Part shown: positions 18,397 through 27,789 of the stretch, piece after piece
How positions within the stretch are numbered: position 1 is the first letter of the stretch
Layout of the letters: each line of letters begins with the position of its first letter
Source: Butyrivibrio sp. FCS014
GTDB taxonomy: Bacteria; Bacillota; Clostridia; Lachnospirales; Lachnospiraceae
Assembly: GCF_000526935.1 (NCBI RefSeq)
Contig: NZ_JAHA01000003.1
Coordinates: 1-64,000 of the forward strand
DNA: 64,000 bases
Direction: 5' to 3'
The notes under the pieces: model-generated
What the model was told of the DNA's origin: nothing
Database searches by the model: none
The model's input: only the letters and a program-made list of their open reading frames with translations
Translations under genes and position numbers: made by a program

Positions 18397-18546
18397 GGGC
18401 TGTGGAATAATATGTTTACCTTCTTGGGACGCTCTCGCTCCTTTCGCCTGGCAGCGGTACTAAGCACCTGAACTACAGGTGCTTAGTACCGGCCGTCTCA
18501 AAGGCCCTGCGAGAGGCAAACATATTTATTCGCAGCCCTTGTTTTT
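18397..18546 (+). terminator. Large multi-stem RNA element with terminator, pnp-prfC gap
   Basis: The outer arms pair about 20 bases (from GGGCTGTGG to CGCAGCCC) and are followed by TTGTTTTTG. Inside, GGTACTAAGCACCTG and CAGGTGCTTAGTACC form a perfect 15-pair stem with a five-base loop (18456-18490), and TTGGGACG pairs with CGTCTCAA. CTCTCGC could alternatively pair with GCGAGAG. It acts at least as the pnp terminator; the complexity exceeds that of a simple one. Confidence 0.75.
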
Positions 18547-18653
18547 GATAAAAATTGAAATACACAGAGGACACAACACAATGGTAAACAGGAAGCATTA
18601 AGTTCTGAATTGCAATAGGAAACAGTATGCGATTCAGAAAGGATTAGATAGAA

Positions 18654-20258
18654 ATGGGAAATACAAAAGAAACAATAGCAGAAATTAATAAGAGACGTAC
18701 CTTTGCCATCATCTCTCACCCGGATGCAGGTAAGACTACCCTTACAGAGAAATTTCTTTTGTACGGAGGTGCCATCAACATGGCCGGATCCGTAAAGGGC
18801 AAGGCAACTGCAAGACATGCGGTTTCAGACTGGATGGAGATTGAGAAGCAGAGAGGTATCTCGGTTACATCCTCTGTTCTGCAGTTCAACTTTGAGGGAT
18901 GCTGCATCAACATTCTGGATACTCCCGGACACCAGGATTTCTCAGAGGATACCTACAGAACACTTATGGCTGCGGATTCAGCGGTCATGGTAATCGATGC
19001 AAGTAAGGGTGTTGAGGCCCAGACCAGAAAACTGTTCAAAGTCTGCGCCATGAGTCATATCCCGATCTTCACCTTTATCAACAAGCTGGACAGGGATGCA
19101 ATGGACACCTTTGATCTTCTTGATGATATCGAGAACAACCTTGGCATTGCTACTTGTCCCATGAACTGGCCCATAGGTTCAGGTAAGAATTTCAAGGGAA
19201 TCTATGACAGAAGAGAAGGACATATCGTTACTTTCTCCGAGACCCAGAAGGGTACCAAGGAGGGAAAAGAGACATTTATTAACCTGGACGATAAGGCAGC
19301 AATTGATGCTCAGATCGGACAGGATGCATTTGATAAACTCACAGGAGAGATTGAGCTTCTTGACGGAGCCGGTGCAGAGTACGATCTTGAGAAGGTAAGG
19401 GCAGGTGAACTTACACCTGTATTCTTTGGCTCAGCCCTTCAGAACTTCGGTGTTGAGCTGTTCCTTCACCACTTCCTTAAGATGGCTACACCTCCCACAG
19501 GAAGAACTTCTTCCGACGGAACAAAGATAGATCCTCTTGAGAGCGATTTTACAGCCTTCGTATTTAAGATCCAGGCAAACATGAACAAGGCCCACAGAGA
19601 CAGGGTTGCCTTCATGCGAATATGTTCCGGAAGATATGATGCCGACAAGGAAGTTAAGCATGTTCAGAGCGGCAAGGTAATGCGTCTTTCACAGCCTCAG
19701 CAGCTTATGGCTGATGAGCGTAAGATCTTAAGCGAGGCCTATGCCGGAGATATCATGGGCGTTTTTGATCCCGGAATCTTCTCCATAGGAGACACAGTCT
19801 GCATGCCCAAGGACAACGTGGTTTACGAAGGTATCCCTACTTTCGCTCCCGAGCATTTCGCAAGAGTACGACAGGTTGATACCATGAAGCGTAAGCAGTT
19901 TGTTAAGGGTATCACTCAGATTGCCCAGGAAGGTGCAATTCAGATCTTCCAGGAGTACAACACAGGCCTTGAAGAAATCATTGTAGGCGTAGTTGGTGTC
20001 TTGCAGTTTGACGTTCTTAAGTTTAGACTTGAAAGTGAGTATAATGTAGATATAATCCTTGAGAGCCTTCCCTATGAGTACATCAGATGGGTGGACAACG
20101 AAGATGTTGATATGTCTTCACTGGTGGGAACATCAGACATGAAGAAGATCAAGGATATGCACGACAGGCCACTGCTTCTTTTCATAAATGAATGGAGCGT
20201 TGGCATGACCATGGAGAGAAACAAAGGTCTGATTCTTTCGGAGTTTAAGAAGAACTGA
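18654..20258 (+). CDS. prfC: Peptide chain release factor 3
   Basis: RF3 is the GTPase that recycles RF1/RF2 after termination. The 534-residue protein shows G1 SHPDAGKTTLTE near 19-30, the switch block WMEIEKQRGISVTSSV, G3 DTPGHQDFSEDTYR near 88 and G4 NKLDRD near 142. Domains II and III follow (RVAFMRICSGRYDADKEVKH and the HFARVRQVDTMKRKQF block). It has the RF3-specific length rather than that of EF-G or of tetracycline-resistance proteins. The site AGAAAGGA lies ahead of the ATG. It begins a new transcript region after the large hairpin. Confidence 0.95.
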   Translation: MGNTKETIAEINKRRTFAIISHPDAGKTTLTEKFLLYGGAINMAGSVKGKATARHAVSDWMEIEKQRGISVTSSVLQFNFEGCCINILDTPGHQDFSEDTYRTLMAADSAVMVIDASKGVEAQTRKLFKVCAMSHIPIFTFINKLDRDAMDTFDLLDDIENNLGIATCPMNWPIGSGKNFKGIYDRREGHIVTFSETQKGTKEGKETFINLDDKAAIDAQIGQDAFDKLTGEIELLDGAGAEYDLEKVRAGELTPVFFGSALQNFGVELFLHHFLKMATPPTGRTSSDGTKIDPLESDFTAFVFKIQANMNKAHRDRVAFMRICSGRYDADKEVKHVQSGKVMRLSQPQQLMADERKILSEAYAGDIMGVFDPGIFSIGDTVCMPKDNVVYEGIPTFAPEHFARVRQVDTMKRKQFVKGITQIAQEGAIQIFQEYNTGLEEIIVGVVGVLQFDVLKFRLESEYNVDIILESLPYEYIRWVDNEDVDMSSLVGTSDMKKIKDMHDRPLLLFINEWSVGMTMERNKGLILSEFKKN

Positions 20259-20299
20259 TCTTTCAGGGGACCCTACCGGGTATGAAAAAGGATTTTTAC

Positions 20300-21712
20300 A
20301 TGGGAAAAAAGATTTGGAGAATTGTCAGCACAGGGGCTGCCAGGGTATTTATAGCGGGAATACTGGCTATTTCTTTGCCGGGATGCGGATATTCAGGAAT
20401 AGATGACTATCTGGATGCTCTGGGAATATCTGTACCGGAGGATTATCCGGATAACCCCGTTTATCCCAATGAGGAATTAAGCCTGGATCCGGCCTTTATC
20501 ATCACGGACGACGCTTCGGTTTCTTATAATACCACGGAACTGGAGACGGTGGAGGAAGTGACTTCGGACTATTCAGTCGAGGGCCTTTCCATCGAGACTG
20601 CTGAGGAGACCGGGGCAGACCAGGAAGACACTCAGAAGAGAGAAGATATCGGTATTACCACCGAGAGCATTGAGGCCATCAAGAAACAGCAGGAGGGGCT
20701 CTATGCTTATGAGAGGCTGACTGCTTCAGGAAAGACTCTTTATGCGGAGATCCTTAAGATCCTTGAAAACGAAGGACAGGATGTAGTGGTATCCACCACC
20801 AGTGATGAAGCTATTGAGCAGGTATTTGACTATGTACTCATGGATCATCCTGAGATCTTCTATGTTGACGGTTACAGCTACACCAACTATACCCTTGGCA
20901 ATACCATAACCAAGATAACATTTACCGGAAACTATCTGTACGACCTTGACGAAGTAAAGAGCCGCCAGACCAGGATCAACGATTATGTCAACAAGTGTCT
21001 TGCGGGCGCTCCCTCTTCCGAGGATGACTATTACGCGATTAAGTATGTGTACGAGTACATCATTGACAGTACGGAATATGACCTAAATGCCCCCGACAAC
21101 CAGAATATCTGCTCGGTATTCTTAAACGGGCGAAGTGTCTGCAACGGATACGCCAAGGCTGCTCAGTATATCCTGAACAAACTCGGCATTGAGTGCACAC
21201 TGGTTACAGGTACTGCGGATACCAACAATTCAATAGGTGTTCGCCATGCATGGAACCTTGTGCAGTGCAACGATGCTTTTTATTACATGGATGTGACCTG
21301 GGGAGATTCATCTTTCCAGACGGCATCGGGCGAGACTGCGGACGTTTCCAAGCTTCCAAGAATCAACTATGCTTATCTGAACGTTACAAGTTCGGACATA
21401 GCTGTCAACCACAAGGTATCCAATCTCATATCAATGCCCGAGTGCAACAGCATTGCAGACAATTACTATGTCAGAGAGAATGAATATTTTACCTCGGCAG
21501 AAATGTCACTGGTTCAGGATCTTTTTAACCGCAGGTACAATGACGGAAGCGACAACGTGACCATCAAGTGTGCTTCAAGGCAGATCTATGACCAGCTGTT
21601 TGAGGAACTCATAACCGGAAGAAAGGTATTTGACTATATCCAGGGAGAAGATAAATCCCAGGTTTCCTATACCACATTTGAAGAGTACGGGACCATCATA
21701 TTCTGGATTTAA
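20300..21712 (+). CDS. Transglutaminase-like lipoprotein
   Basis: The protein begins with a lipoprotein signal (MGKKIWRIV, a hydrophobic stretch, then SLPGC), so it is probably anchored outside the membrane by the Cys near residue 29. A Thr/Glu/Asp-rich linker follows. The C-terminal half is a transglutaminase/protease-like domain with the triad in RSVCNGYAKAAQYIL (Cys near 280), VRHAWN (His near 314) and YMDVTWGDSSF (Asp near 331). I chose ATG 20300 because AAAAAGG precedes it; ATG 20282 is possible. The role is unknown; such domains cleave or cross-link proteins at the cell wall. It follows prfC by about 40 bases. Confidence 0.85.
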   Translation: MGKKIWRIVSTGAARVFIAGILAISLPGCGYSGIDDYLDALGISVPEDYPDNPVYPNEELSLDPAFIITDDASVSYNTTELETVEEVTSDYSVEGLSIETAEETGADQEDTQKREDIGITTESIEAIKKQQEGLYAYERLTASGKTLYAEILKILENEGQDVVVSTTSDEAIEQVFDYVLMDHPEIFYVDGYSYTNYTLGNTITKITFTGNYLYDLDEVKSRQTRINDYVNKCLAGAPSSEDDYYAIKYVYEYIIDSTEYDLNAPDNQNICSVFLNGRSVCNGYAKAAQYILNKLGIECTLVTGTADTNNSIGVRHAWNLVQCNDAFYYMDVTWGDSSFQTASGETADVSKLPRINYAYLNVTSSDIAVNHKVSNLISMPECNSIADNYYVRENEYFTSAEMSLVQDLFNRRYNDGSDNVTIKCASRQIYDQLFEELITGRKVFDYIQGEDKSQVSYTTFEEYGTIIFWI

Positions 21713-21759
21713 AAAGTCGGATGGTCGCCAGATGACCGCAAGCCCTCGCCTGGCTTGTT

Positions 21760-21774
21760 GCTTTGTGGTATAAT
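21760..21774 (+). promoter_or_regulatory. Extended -10 promoter of the asp23-nusB operon
   Basis: TGGTATAAT is an extended -10 element lying 46 bases before asp23. No good -35 box is seen at the usual distance. Confidence 0.45.
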
Positions 21775-21819
21775 ATTGTGGATGTAGTTTCAAGAGTTAG
21801 AAATTGAGGTGCTTATATT

Positions 21820-22173
21820 ATGGGAAAAGAAGTTAAAGATGTTGGAACAGTAAAAATCGCCGATGACGTTGTGGCAAGAATTGCTGCACTGGCTGCCCTT
21901 GAGGTGGACGGAGTTTCCGCTATGGCAGGCAATTATACCAGTGACAACCTTGAGAAGGTAAGCCGTAACAACTTAAAGAAGGGCGCCAAGGTTATGCTTG
22001 GAGACAACGAAGTTAAGGTTGATCTTGCTCTTATGATGGCTTATGGATTCAATATCCCCGCAACATGCCAGCAGGCTCAGACCAGGGTTAAATCCACAAT
22101 TGAGAGCATGACAGGACTTACGGTCACCGATGTTAACGTAAGGATTGCCGGTATCACAATGCCAAAGGCTTAA
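21820..22173 (+). CDS. Asp23/Gls24 family envelope stress response protein
   Basis: The 117-residue protein matches the Asp23 (DUF322) family: GTVKIADDVVARIAALAALEVDGVSAM at the start, then VDLALMMAYGFNIPATCQQAQ and ESMTGLTVTDVNVRIAGI. Members are small cytoplasmic or membrane-associated proteins linked to cell-envelope stress, and are commonly encoded just before nusB (YqhY type), as here. The start is preceded by a weak site (TTGAGGTGC). NusB follows after 15 bases. Confidence 0.92.
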   Translation: MGKEVKDVGTVKIADDVVARIAALAALEVDGVSAMAGNYTSDNLEKVSRNNLKKGAKVMLGDNEVKVDLALMMAYGFNIPATCQQAQTRVKSTIESMTGLTVTDVNVRIAGITMPKA

Positions 22174-22188
22174 AGGAACAGAGAATAT

Positions 22189-22593
22189 ATGATGAACAGA
22201 TCAGAACTTAGAGAGCAGATTTTCGAGCTGCTCTTTCGTGTTGAATTCAACTCAATGGAAGAAATGTCAGAGCAGGCTGAGCTTTTCACCTCTGAAGAGG
22301 ACAAAGAGCTCTCTGCCCAGGATGCAGAATATATCAAGAGCAAATATGAGGCTATAGCTTCAAAGCTCCCGGAGATCGACGAGGCCATCAACAAGGAGAC
22401 CACAGGCTGGGACACCGGCAGAATGGCCAAAGTTGATCTTACCATCATCAGACTTGCCATCTACGAGATCAAGTATGATGAATCGGTTCCAACAGGAGTT
22501 GCCATCAATGAGGCGGTTGAGCTGGCCAAGAAATACGGACAGGACGGCTCACCTGCATTTGTAAACGGAGTGTTAGCTAAATTTGCGCAGTGA
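22189..22593 (+). CDS. nusB: Transcription antitermination factor NusB
   Basis: NusB joins S10 (NusE) on boxA RNA to promote antitermination in rRNA transcription. The 134-residue all-helical protein begins [20 protein letters not shown] and ends with the conserved [44 protein letters not shown]. An acidic stretch ([14 protein letters not shown]) fills the first loop. The start is behind AAAGGAAC. It overlaps xseA by 11 bases. Confidence 0.94.
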   Translation: MMNRSELREQIFELLFRVEFNSMEEMSEQAELFTSEEDKELSAQDAEYIKSKYEAIASKLPEIDEAINKETTGWDTGRMAKVDLTIIRLAIYEIKYDESVPTGVAINEAVELAKKYGQDGSPAFVNGVLAKFAQ

Positions 22594-23809
22594 ATATACA
22601 GTCACACAGGTTAATGCATACATCAGGAACATGTTTACTCAGGACTTCCTTCTTAAGTCTCTTACAGTCAAGGGAGAAGTGAGTAATTGCAAGTACCATT
22701 CCTCAGGGCATATCTATTTTACCCTGAAGGATTCCGGAGGAGCCATTGCCTGTGTTATGTTCCGCTCTGACAGAGAGCGGGGCGGCCTTAAATTCCAGAT
22801 GAAGGAAGGCCAGCAGGTTAAGATTACCGGCACCATAGACGTATATGAAAGAGACGGCAAGTATCAGCTCTATGCCAAAAAGATAGAGCAGGACGGCGAG
22901 GGCGCTCTCTTTGAAAAGTTTGAACAGCTCAAAAAGAAACTGTCCGATGCCGGGATGTTTTCAGAGTTCTACAAGCAGCCCATACCGTCTTACATAAAAA
23001 CTCTCGGCGTAGTTACGGCTCCAACGGGAGCTGCGGTTCGTGACATTATCAATGTCGCCACCAGGAGAAATCCACATATTCAGATTATTCTTTATCCTGC
23101 CATCGTTCAGGGTGATCAGGCCGCTGAGAGCATTGTCAGGGGAATCGAAACCCTGGCTCACACCGAGGCTGATGTCATTATTGTGGGACGTGGCGGAGGA
23201 TCTATAGAGGACTTATGGGCATTTAATGAAGAGATCGTGGCACAGGCCATCTTCGATTGCCCGGTTCCCATTATTTCAGCAGTAGGACATGAAACAGATA
23301 CTACAATTGCGGACTTTGTTGCGGACAAGAGGGCGGCAACACCCTCCCAGGCAGCTGAGTTTGCTGTTTTCGAATACAACAGGTTCCTTCAGGACCTTCA
23401 GGACTATGCAGGTACTTTGAAGGCAGGTATCGACCGCAATATCGGAAGATACAAGCTGGAGGAAAAGAGATATACAGAGAGTCTGCGGCACTTAAGCCCC
23501 ATGGGCAGGATAAGAGACAGACTCCTTAGGACAGATCAGTATCGGGAGCTTCTGCAGAACCTGATGGACAGAAAGGTATCCAAAGACAGGCACAGACTAG
23601 AGATATCCATCGAGAAGCTTAAAGGTCTTTCCCCTCTGGACAGGCTGAAAGCCGGATATTCCTACGTGTCCGACGATAAGGGACAGAACATCAGGAGTAT
23701 CGCAGGGGTAAAGGAAGGCGACGAGCTTACTGTCTATGTCAGCGACGGACAGATCAGGGCAAGCGTCACAGGTACTTCTTCCACAGAATTTACGGACCCG
23801 GAGGACTAA
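22583..23809 (+). CDS. xseA: Exodeoxyribonuclease VII large subunit
   Basis: XseA is the catalytic subunit of ExoVII, which cuts single-stranded DNA into oligonucleotides. The 408-residue protein has an N-terminal OB fold ([20 protein letters not shown]), the catalytic core with [38 protein letters not shown] near 203-218 and [28 protein letters not shown], then a coiled-coil arm and the C-terminal strand region. The start is a TTG overlapping the nusB end; no better start is seen. The small subunit follows at once. Confidence 0.94.
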   Translation: MRSEYTVTQVNAYIRNMFTQDFLLKSLTVKGEVSNCKYHSSGHIYFTLKDSGGAIACVMFRSDRERGGLKFQMKEGQQVKITGTIDVYERDGKYQLYAKKIEQDGEGALFEKFEQLKKKLSDAGMFSEFYKQPIPSYIKTLGVVTAPTGAAVRDIINVATRRNPHIQIILYPAIVQGDQAAESIVRGIETLAHTEADVIIVGRGGGSIEDLWAFNEEIVAQAIFDCPVPIISAVGHETDTTIADFVADKRAATPSQAAEFAVFEYNRFLQDLQDYAGTLKAGIDRNIGRYKLEEKRYTESLRHLSPMGRIRDRLLRTDQYRELLQNLMDRKVSKDRHRLEISIEKLKGLSPLDRLKAGYSYVSDDKGQNIRSIAGVKEGDELTVYVSDGQIRASVTGTSSTEFTDPED

Positions 23810-23810
23810 A

Positions 23811-24047
23811 ATGGCAGAGAAGAAAGCGGCTGCAAAGGCTGAAAACAATATGACAATAGAAGAGGCCTTCAAGGAGATCGAGACCAAGATCAGTTCTCTT
23901 GAGGATGAGAACATCTCACTTGAGGATTCCTTCAAAGAGTATCAGGAAGGCATGAAACTGGTGAAGTTCTGCCACGATGCTATCAGCGAAGTTGAGAAGA
24001 AAGTCCAGAAGATCTCTGATGACGGCAGTCTGGAGGACTTTGAATAA
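23811..24047 (+). CDS. xseB: Exodeoxyribonuclease VII small subunit
   Basis: XseB is the 78-residue helical partner that wraps around XseA. The core reads MTIEEAFKEIETKISSLEDENISLEDSFKEYQEGMKLVKFC, fully typical, with a basic N-terminal tail (AEKKAAAKAE). The ATG at 23811 is one base after the xseA stop, with GGAGGA nine bases ahead; the longer frame starting inside xseA is not supported. The stop abuts the next start. Confidence 0.93.
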   Translation: MAEKKAAAKAENNMTIEEAFKEIETKISSLEDENISLEDSFKEYQEGMKLVKFCHDAISEVEKKVQKISDDGSLEDFE

Positions 24048-24992
24048 ATGGGAAAAGATACATTTGAGAAGGAACTCTTGGAAAGAGCCTCTCATGCAGA
24101 AGATATCCTTAAAAGGTATATGCCCTCTGAAGAAGGCTACGCTGCAACAGTGATAGAAGCCATGAACTACAGCCTTCTTGCAGGAGGTAAGAGGCTAAGG
24201 CCCGTGATGATGCTGGAAGCTTACAGGCTCTTTGCCGGAGCGGACTGCGATGAGAACGTGGTGGCGCCCTTTGCCGCCGCAATGGAGATGGTTCACACCT
24301 ATTCACTGGTCCACGACGATCTTCCCGCCATGGACAATGACGAGTACAGAAGAGGCAGGAAGACAACACATGCTGTTTACGGCGCAGGAATGGCCACACT
24401 TGCTGGAGACGGGCTTTTGAATCTGGCTTTTGAAACCGCTATTATGGGTGCTTCATCGGGAAAAGAGCTATCGGCGTACGATGGAGATACCACAAACCGC
24501 TATATTGCAGCGCTTAATGTTTTTGCAAAGAAGGCCGGAATCTGCGGCATGATAGGCGGTCAGTGCGCCGACATCATGTCAGAGAACAGCAGCGAAAGCG
24601 ATACTGAGAAAATGAAGGATGTCCTTCATTACATAGACGAGAACAAGACAGGTGCTCTTATCGAGGCAAGCCTTATGGTTGGAGCGATCCTCGGAGGAGC
24701 AACAAAGACTCAGGTTGACCTTATGGAGAAGGCAGGCAGCAATGTCGGCATTGCTTTCCAGATCCAGGACGACATTCTGGACATCGTAAGCACCAGCGAG
24801 GAGCTGGGTAAGCCTGTCGGTTCCGATGAAAAGAACAACAAGATGACTTATGTAAGTCTCTATGGAATGGAGCAATCCAGGAACAGGGTAAAAGAACTCT
24901 CGATAGAAGCAGAGAATATACTTGCCGGACTTGGATTTGAGGATTCCTTCTTAAAGGGGCTGTTTGAATACCTGATCTACAGGAAAAAGTGA
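24048..24992 (+). CDS. ispA: Polyprenyl synthetase, farnesyl/geranylgeranyl diphosphate synthase
   Basis: It condenses isopentenyl diphosphate with allylic diphosphates to give C15 or C20 chains. The 314-residue protein has LAGGKRLRPVMMLEAYRLF, the first Asp-rich motif HDDLPAMDNDEYRRGRKTTH near 88-107 and the second in FQIQDDILDIVS near 237-248. Two bulky residues precede the first motif, as in short-chain enzymes, so farnesyl diphosphate synthase is most likely. It is followed by dxs after 17 bases, so precursor supply and chain elongation are made from one transcript. Confidence 0.93.
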   Translation: MGKDTFEKELLERASHAEDILKRYMPSEEGYAATVIEAMNYSLLAGGKRLRPVMMLEAYRLFAGADCDENVVAPFAAAMEMVHTYSLVHDDLPAMDNDEYRRGRKTTHAVYGAGMATLAGDGLLNLAFETAIMGASSGKELSAYDGDTTNRYIAALNVFAKKAGICGMIGGQCADIMSENSSESDTEKMKDVLHYIDENKTGALIEASLMVGAILGGATKTQVDLMEKAGSNVGIAFQIQDDILDIVSTSEELGKPVGSDEKNNKMTYVSLYGMEQSRNRVKELSIEAENILAGLGFEDSFLKGLFEYLIYRKK

Positions 24993-25009
24993 ACGGAAGG
25001 TAAGTAAAT

Positions 25010-26860
25010 ATGCTTCTGGATCAGATAAACAATACCGGGGATATAAAAAACATACCCCAGAACCAGTATCCTGAGCTTGCTCAGGAGATCAGAGAATTTC
25101 TTATCAATAAGATTTCCGTAACCGGCGGTCATCTTGCATCAAATCTTGGTGCTGTAGAGCTGACCATGGCTTTGCATCTGGCGCTGGATCTTCCTAAAGA
25201 TAAGATAATCTGGGATGTGGGTCATCAGGCATATACCCACAAACTGCTCACCGGTAGAAAAGATAAATTTGATACCTTAAGGCAATATGGCGGAATGAGC
25301 GGCTTCCCCAAAAGAAGCGAATCCGATACGGACTCTTTTGATACCGGACACAGCTCCACCTCTATATCTGCCGGCCTTGGCATGGTCAAGGCAAGGGACC
25401 TTAAGGGTGAGGATTATGCAGTGGTTTCCGTTATAGGAGACGGATCTCTTACGGGAGGTCTTGCCTATGAAGCCATGAACAATGCCTCAAAACTTGAGAC
25501 AAACTTCATCATCATTCTTAATGACAACGAGATGTCCATCTCCGAAAGTGTTGGAGGAATGGGCAAATATCTCAACAATATGCGTACGGCACAGGGCTAC
25601 CTTAACTTGAAGGAAGATGTCTACGCTCAGCTTAAGACCAACAACAAGGTTGTGGACAGCATCAGAAGAGCCAAGAACAGTTTCAAGCAGCTCTTTGTGC
25701 CCGGCATGGTTTTCGAGAACCTGGGCATCACTTATCTTGGGCCGGTTGACGGCCATGATACCGCAGGCCTTGTGAAAATCATCAAGGAAGCCCGCAAGGT
25801 AAAAAAGGCTGTGATGATCCATATAAAGACCACAAAGGGAAAGGGATATGAGCCTGCGGAGAGGCATCCCGCAAGGTTCCACGGCACCGAGCCCTTCCTG
25901 GTAGAGAACGGACTTCCCAGGAATCCAAGATCTACGGCTAATTACCAGGATATCTTTTCCACGGTTATGTGTAAGCTGGGAGAGAGAGACGACAAGGTTG
26001 TAGCCATCACCGCTGCCATGGCGGACGGTACCGGACTTAAGAGGTTCAGGAACATTTATCCCGACAGATTTGTGGATGCTGGAATAGCGGAGGAGCACGC
26101 CGTGACCTATGCGGCAGGCCTGGCACTTGGAGGCTTTAAGCCTGTCTTTGCGGTTTATTCCTCATTCCTTCAAAGGGCTTACGATCAGATCCTGGAGGAT
26201 GTGTGTCTGCAGAATCTTCCGGTTATTTTTGCTGTTGACAGAGCAGGACTTGTGGGAAGCGACGGCGAGACCCATCAGGGAATCTTTGATCTGTCATACC
26301 TTTCTTCAATGCCGGGAATGCATGTACTGGCTCCCAAGAACAAGTGGGAACTTTCCGATATGATGAAATTCGCGGTGAATCTAGGTGCTCCCATAGCAAT
26401 AAGGTATCCCAGAGGCAACGCCTATGACGGACTTGAAGAGTTCAGAGCCCCCATAGAGATGGGTAAGTGCGAGCCAATCTATGAGGAGAAGGATATCTGC
26501 CTTCTGGCTGTTGGCTCAATGGTCAGGATCGCCGAGGATGTCCGCAGGATTTTGAAAGATAGAGGCTTACATGTAAGTCTGGTCAACGCCAGATTTGTTA
26601 AGCCCATAGATACTGATTATCTAAGTACCGCAGCAGGCAGTCACAAGCTCTTTGTAACCATGGAGGAGAATGTGGCAACGGGTGGCTACGGCGAGAAAGT
26701 CAGGGAATACGTTCAGGACAACAGGCTTGATGTCAACATTCTTTCCATCGCAATCCCGGATCAGTTTGTGACCCACGGAAGCGTGGACAAGCTCAGAAAA
26801 GAGCTGGGAATTGATGCGGAGTCTGTGGCTGAGCGGATACTTAAGGAAATACAAAGGTAA
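25010..26860 (+). CDS. dxs: 1-deoxy-D-xylulose-5-phosphate synthase
   Basis: Dxs starts the MEP isoprenoid pathway by joining pyruvate and glyceraldehyde 3-phosphate with thiamine diphosphate. The 616-residue protein shows TGGHLASNLGAVELTMALH, DVGHQAYTHKLLTGR, GHSSTSISAGLGM, the ThDP motif GDGSLTGGLAYEAMN near 143-157, DAGIAEEHAVTYAAGLAL in the pyrimidine domain and the transketolase C-terminal domain (EENVATGGYGEKV). All expected parts are present. TlyA follows after eight bases. Confidence 0.96.
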   Translation: MLLDQINNTGDIKNIPQNQYPELAQEIREFLINKISVTGGHLASNLGAVELTMALHLALDLPKDKIIWDVGHQAYTHKLLTGRKDKFDTLRQYGGMSGFPKRSESDTDSFDTGHSSTSISAGLGMVKARDLKGEDYAVVSVIGDGSLTGGLAYEAMNNASKLETNFIIILNDNEMSISESVGGMGKYLNNMRTAQGYLNLKEDVYAQLKTNNKVVDSIRRAKNSFKQLFVPGMVFENLGITYLGPVDGHDTAGLVKIIKEARKVKKAVMIHIKTTKGKGYEPAERHPARFHGTEPFLVENGLPRNPRSTANYQDIFSTVMCKLGERDDKVVAITAAMADGTGLKRFRNIYPDRFVDAGIAEEHAVTYAAGLALGGFKPVFAVYSSFLQRAYDQILEDVCLQNLPVIFAVDRAGLVGSDGETHQGIFDLSYLSSMPGMHVLAPKNKWELSDMMKFAVNLGAPIAIRYPRGNAYDGLEEFRAPIEMGKCEPIYEEKDICLLAVGSMVRIAEDVRRILKDRGLHVSLVNARFVKPIDTDYLSTAAGSHKLFVTMEENVATGGYGEKVREYVQDNRLDVNILSIAIPDQFVTHGSVDKLRKELGIDAESVAERILKEIQR

Positions 26861-26868
26861 ATATATTT

Positions 26869-27774
26869 ATGGCAAAGGATAAAGAAAGACTTGATGTCCT
26901 TCTGGTAAACAGGGGACTGGCTCCCTCCAGGGAGAAGGCCAAGACCCTTATAATGGCAGGAGAAGTCTTTGTAAACGGCCAGCGTGAGGACAAGCCCGGC
27001 ACCACCTTTGAGGAGTCCAAGATTACTTCTCTTGAGGTAAAGGGCGACACCCTTCCCTACGTAAGCAGAGGCGGTCTTAAACTGGAGAAGGCAGTAAACA
27101 ATTTCGGCTTTTCACTTCAGGGCAAGGTCTGCATGGATATAGGCGCTTCCACCGGAGGCTTTACGGACTGCATGCTGCAAAACGGTGCGGCAAAGGTCTA
27201 CTCAGTGGATGTGGGCCACGGACAGCTTGACTGGAAGCTTAGAAGCGACGACAGAGTGGTCTGCATGGAAAAGACCAACTTCAGATATATGGTCAGGGAT
27301 GACATAGGGGATGACCTGGACTTTGCGTCCTGTGATGTTTCTTTTATCTCCCTAACCAAGATCCTCCTTCCCGCAAGGAAGCTCCTTAAGGACGGAGGCG
27401 AGATGGTCTGTCTTATCAAGCCCCAGTTTGAAGCGGGCAAGGACAAGGTCGGGAAAAAAGGCGTCGTAAGAGATGCGAAGGTTCATAGCGAGGTGGTGCA
27501 CAGAATATTTGATTTCATGGGCATTGCCGGCTTTGAAGTTTTACACCTGGATTTTTCTCCCATTAAGGGACCTGAGGGAAATATCGAATACCTGATCCAT
27601 ATCAGAAAAGACCCTTCAAGGAACAGTGAGGTAGAGACCCTTACGGAAGCAGAGGGAGAGAAGCTTCTTCGGCAGATCTGTGAAGAGAAAAGCGGAATTT
27701 CATATCTAGACGATAACAACAAACTCATTGAGGAAACAGTAGCCGGGTCCGCGGCGCAGCTTGCGGGAGCCTGA
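26869..27774 (+). CDS. tlyA: TlyA family rRNA 2'-O-methyltransferase
   Basis: This family combines an S4 RNA-binding domain with an FtsJ-like methyltransferase; characterised members methylate 16S and 23S rRNA ribose. The S4 domain is at about 6-65 (RLDVLLVNRGLAPSREKAKTLIMAGEVFVNG). The SAM site is VCMDIGASTGGFTDCML near 84-100, with YVSRGGLKLEKA before it and the DVSFISLTKIL and LIKPQFEAG blocks after it, giving the Lys-Asp-Lys-Glu arrangement. The 301-residue length includes a short C-terminal tail. The usual neighbours dxs, nadK, argR and recN are all present. Confidence 0.93.
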   Translation: MAKDKERLDVLLVNRGLAPSREKAKTLIMAGEVFVNGQREDKPGTTFEESKITSLEVKGDTLPYVSRGGLKLEKAVNNFGFSLQGKVCMDIGASTGGFTDCMLQNGAAKVYSVDVGHGQLDWKLRSDDRVVCMEKTNFRYMVRDDIGDDLDFASCDVSFISLTKILLPARKLLKDGGEMVCLIKPQFEAGKDKVGKKGVVRDAKVHSEVVHRIFDFMGIAGFEVLHLDFSPIKGPEGNIEYLIHIRKDPSRNSEVETLTEAEGEKLLRQICEEKSGISYLDDNNKLIEETVAGSAAQLAGA

Positions 27775-27789
27775 TGGAAAGAGGCCCAT

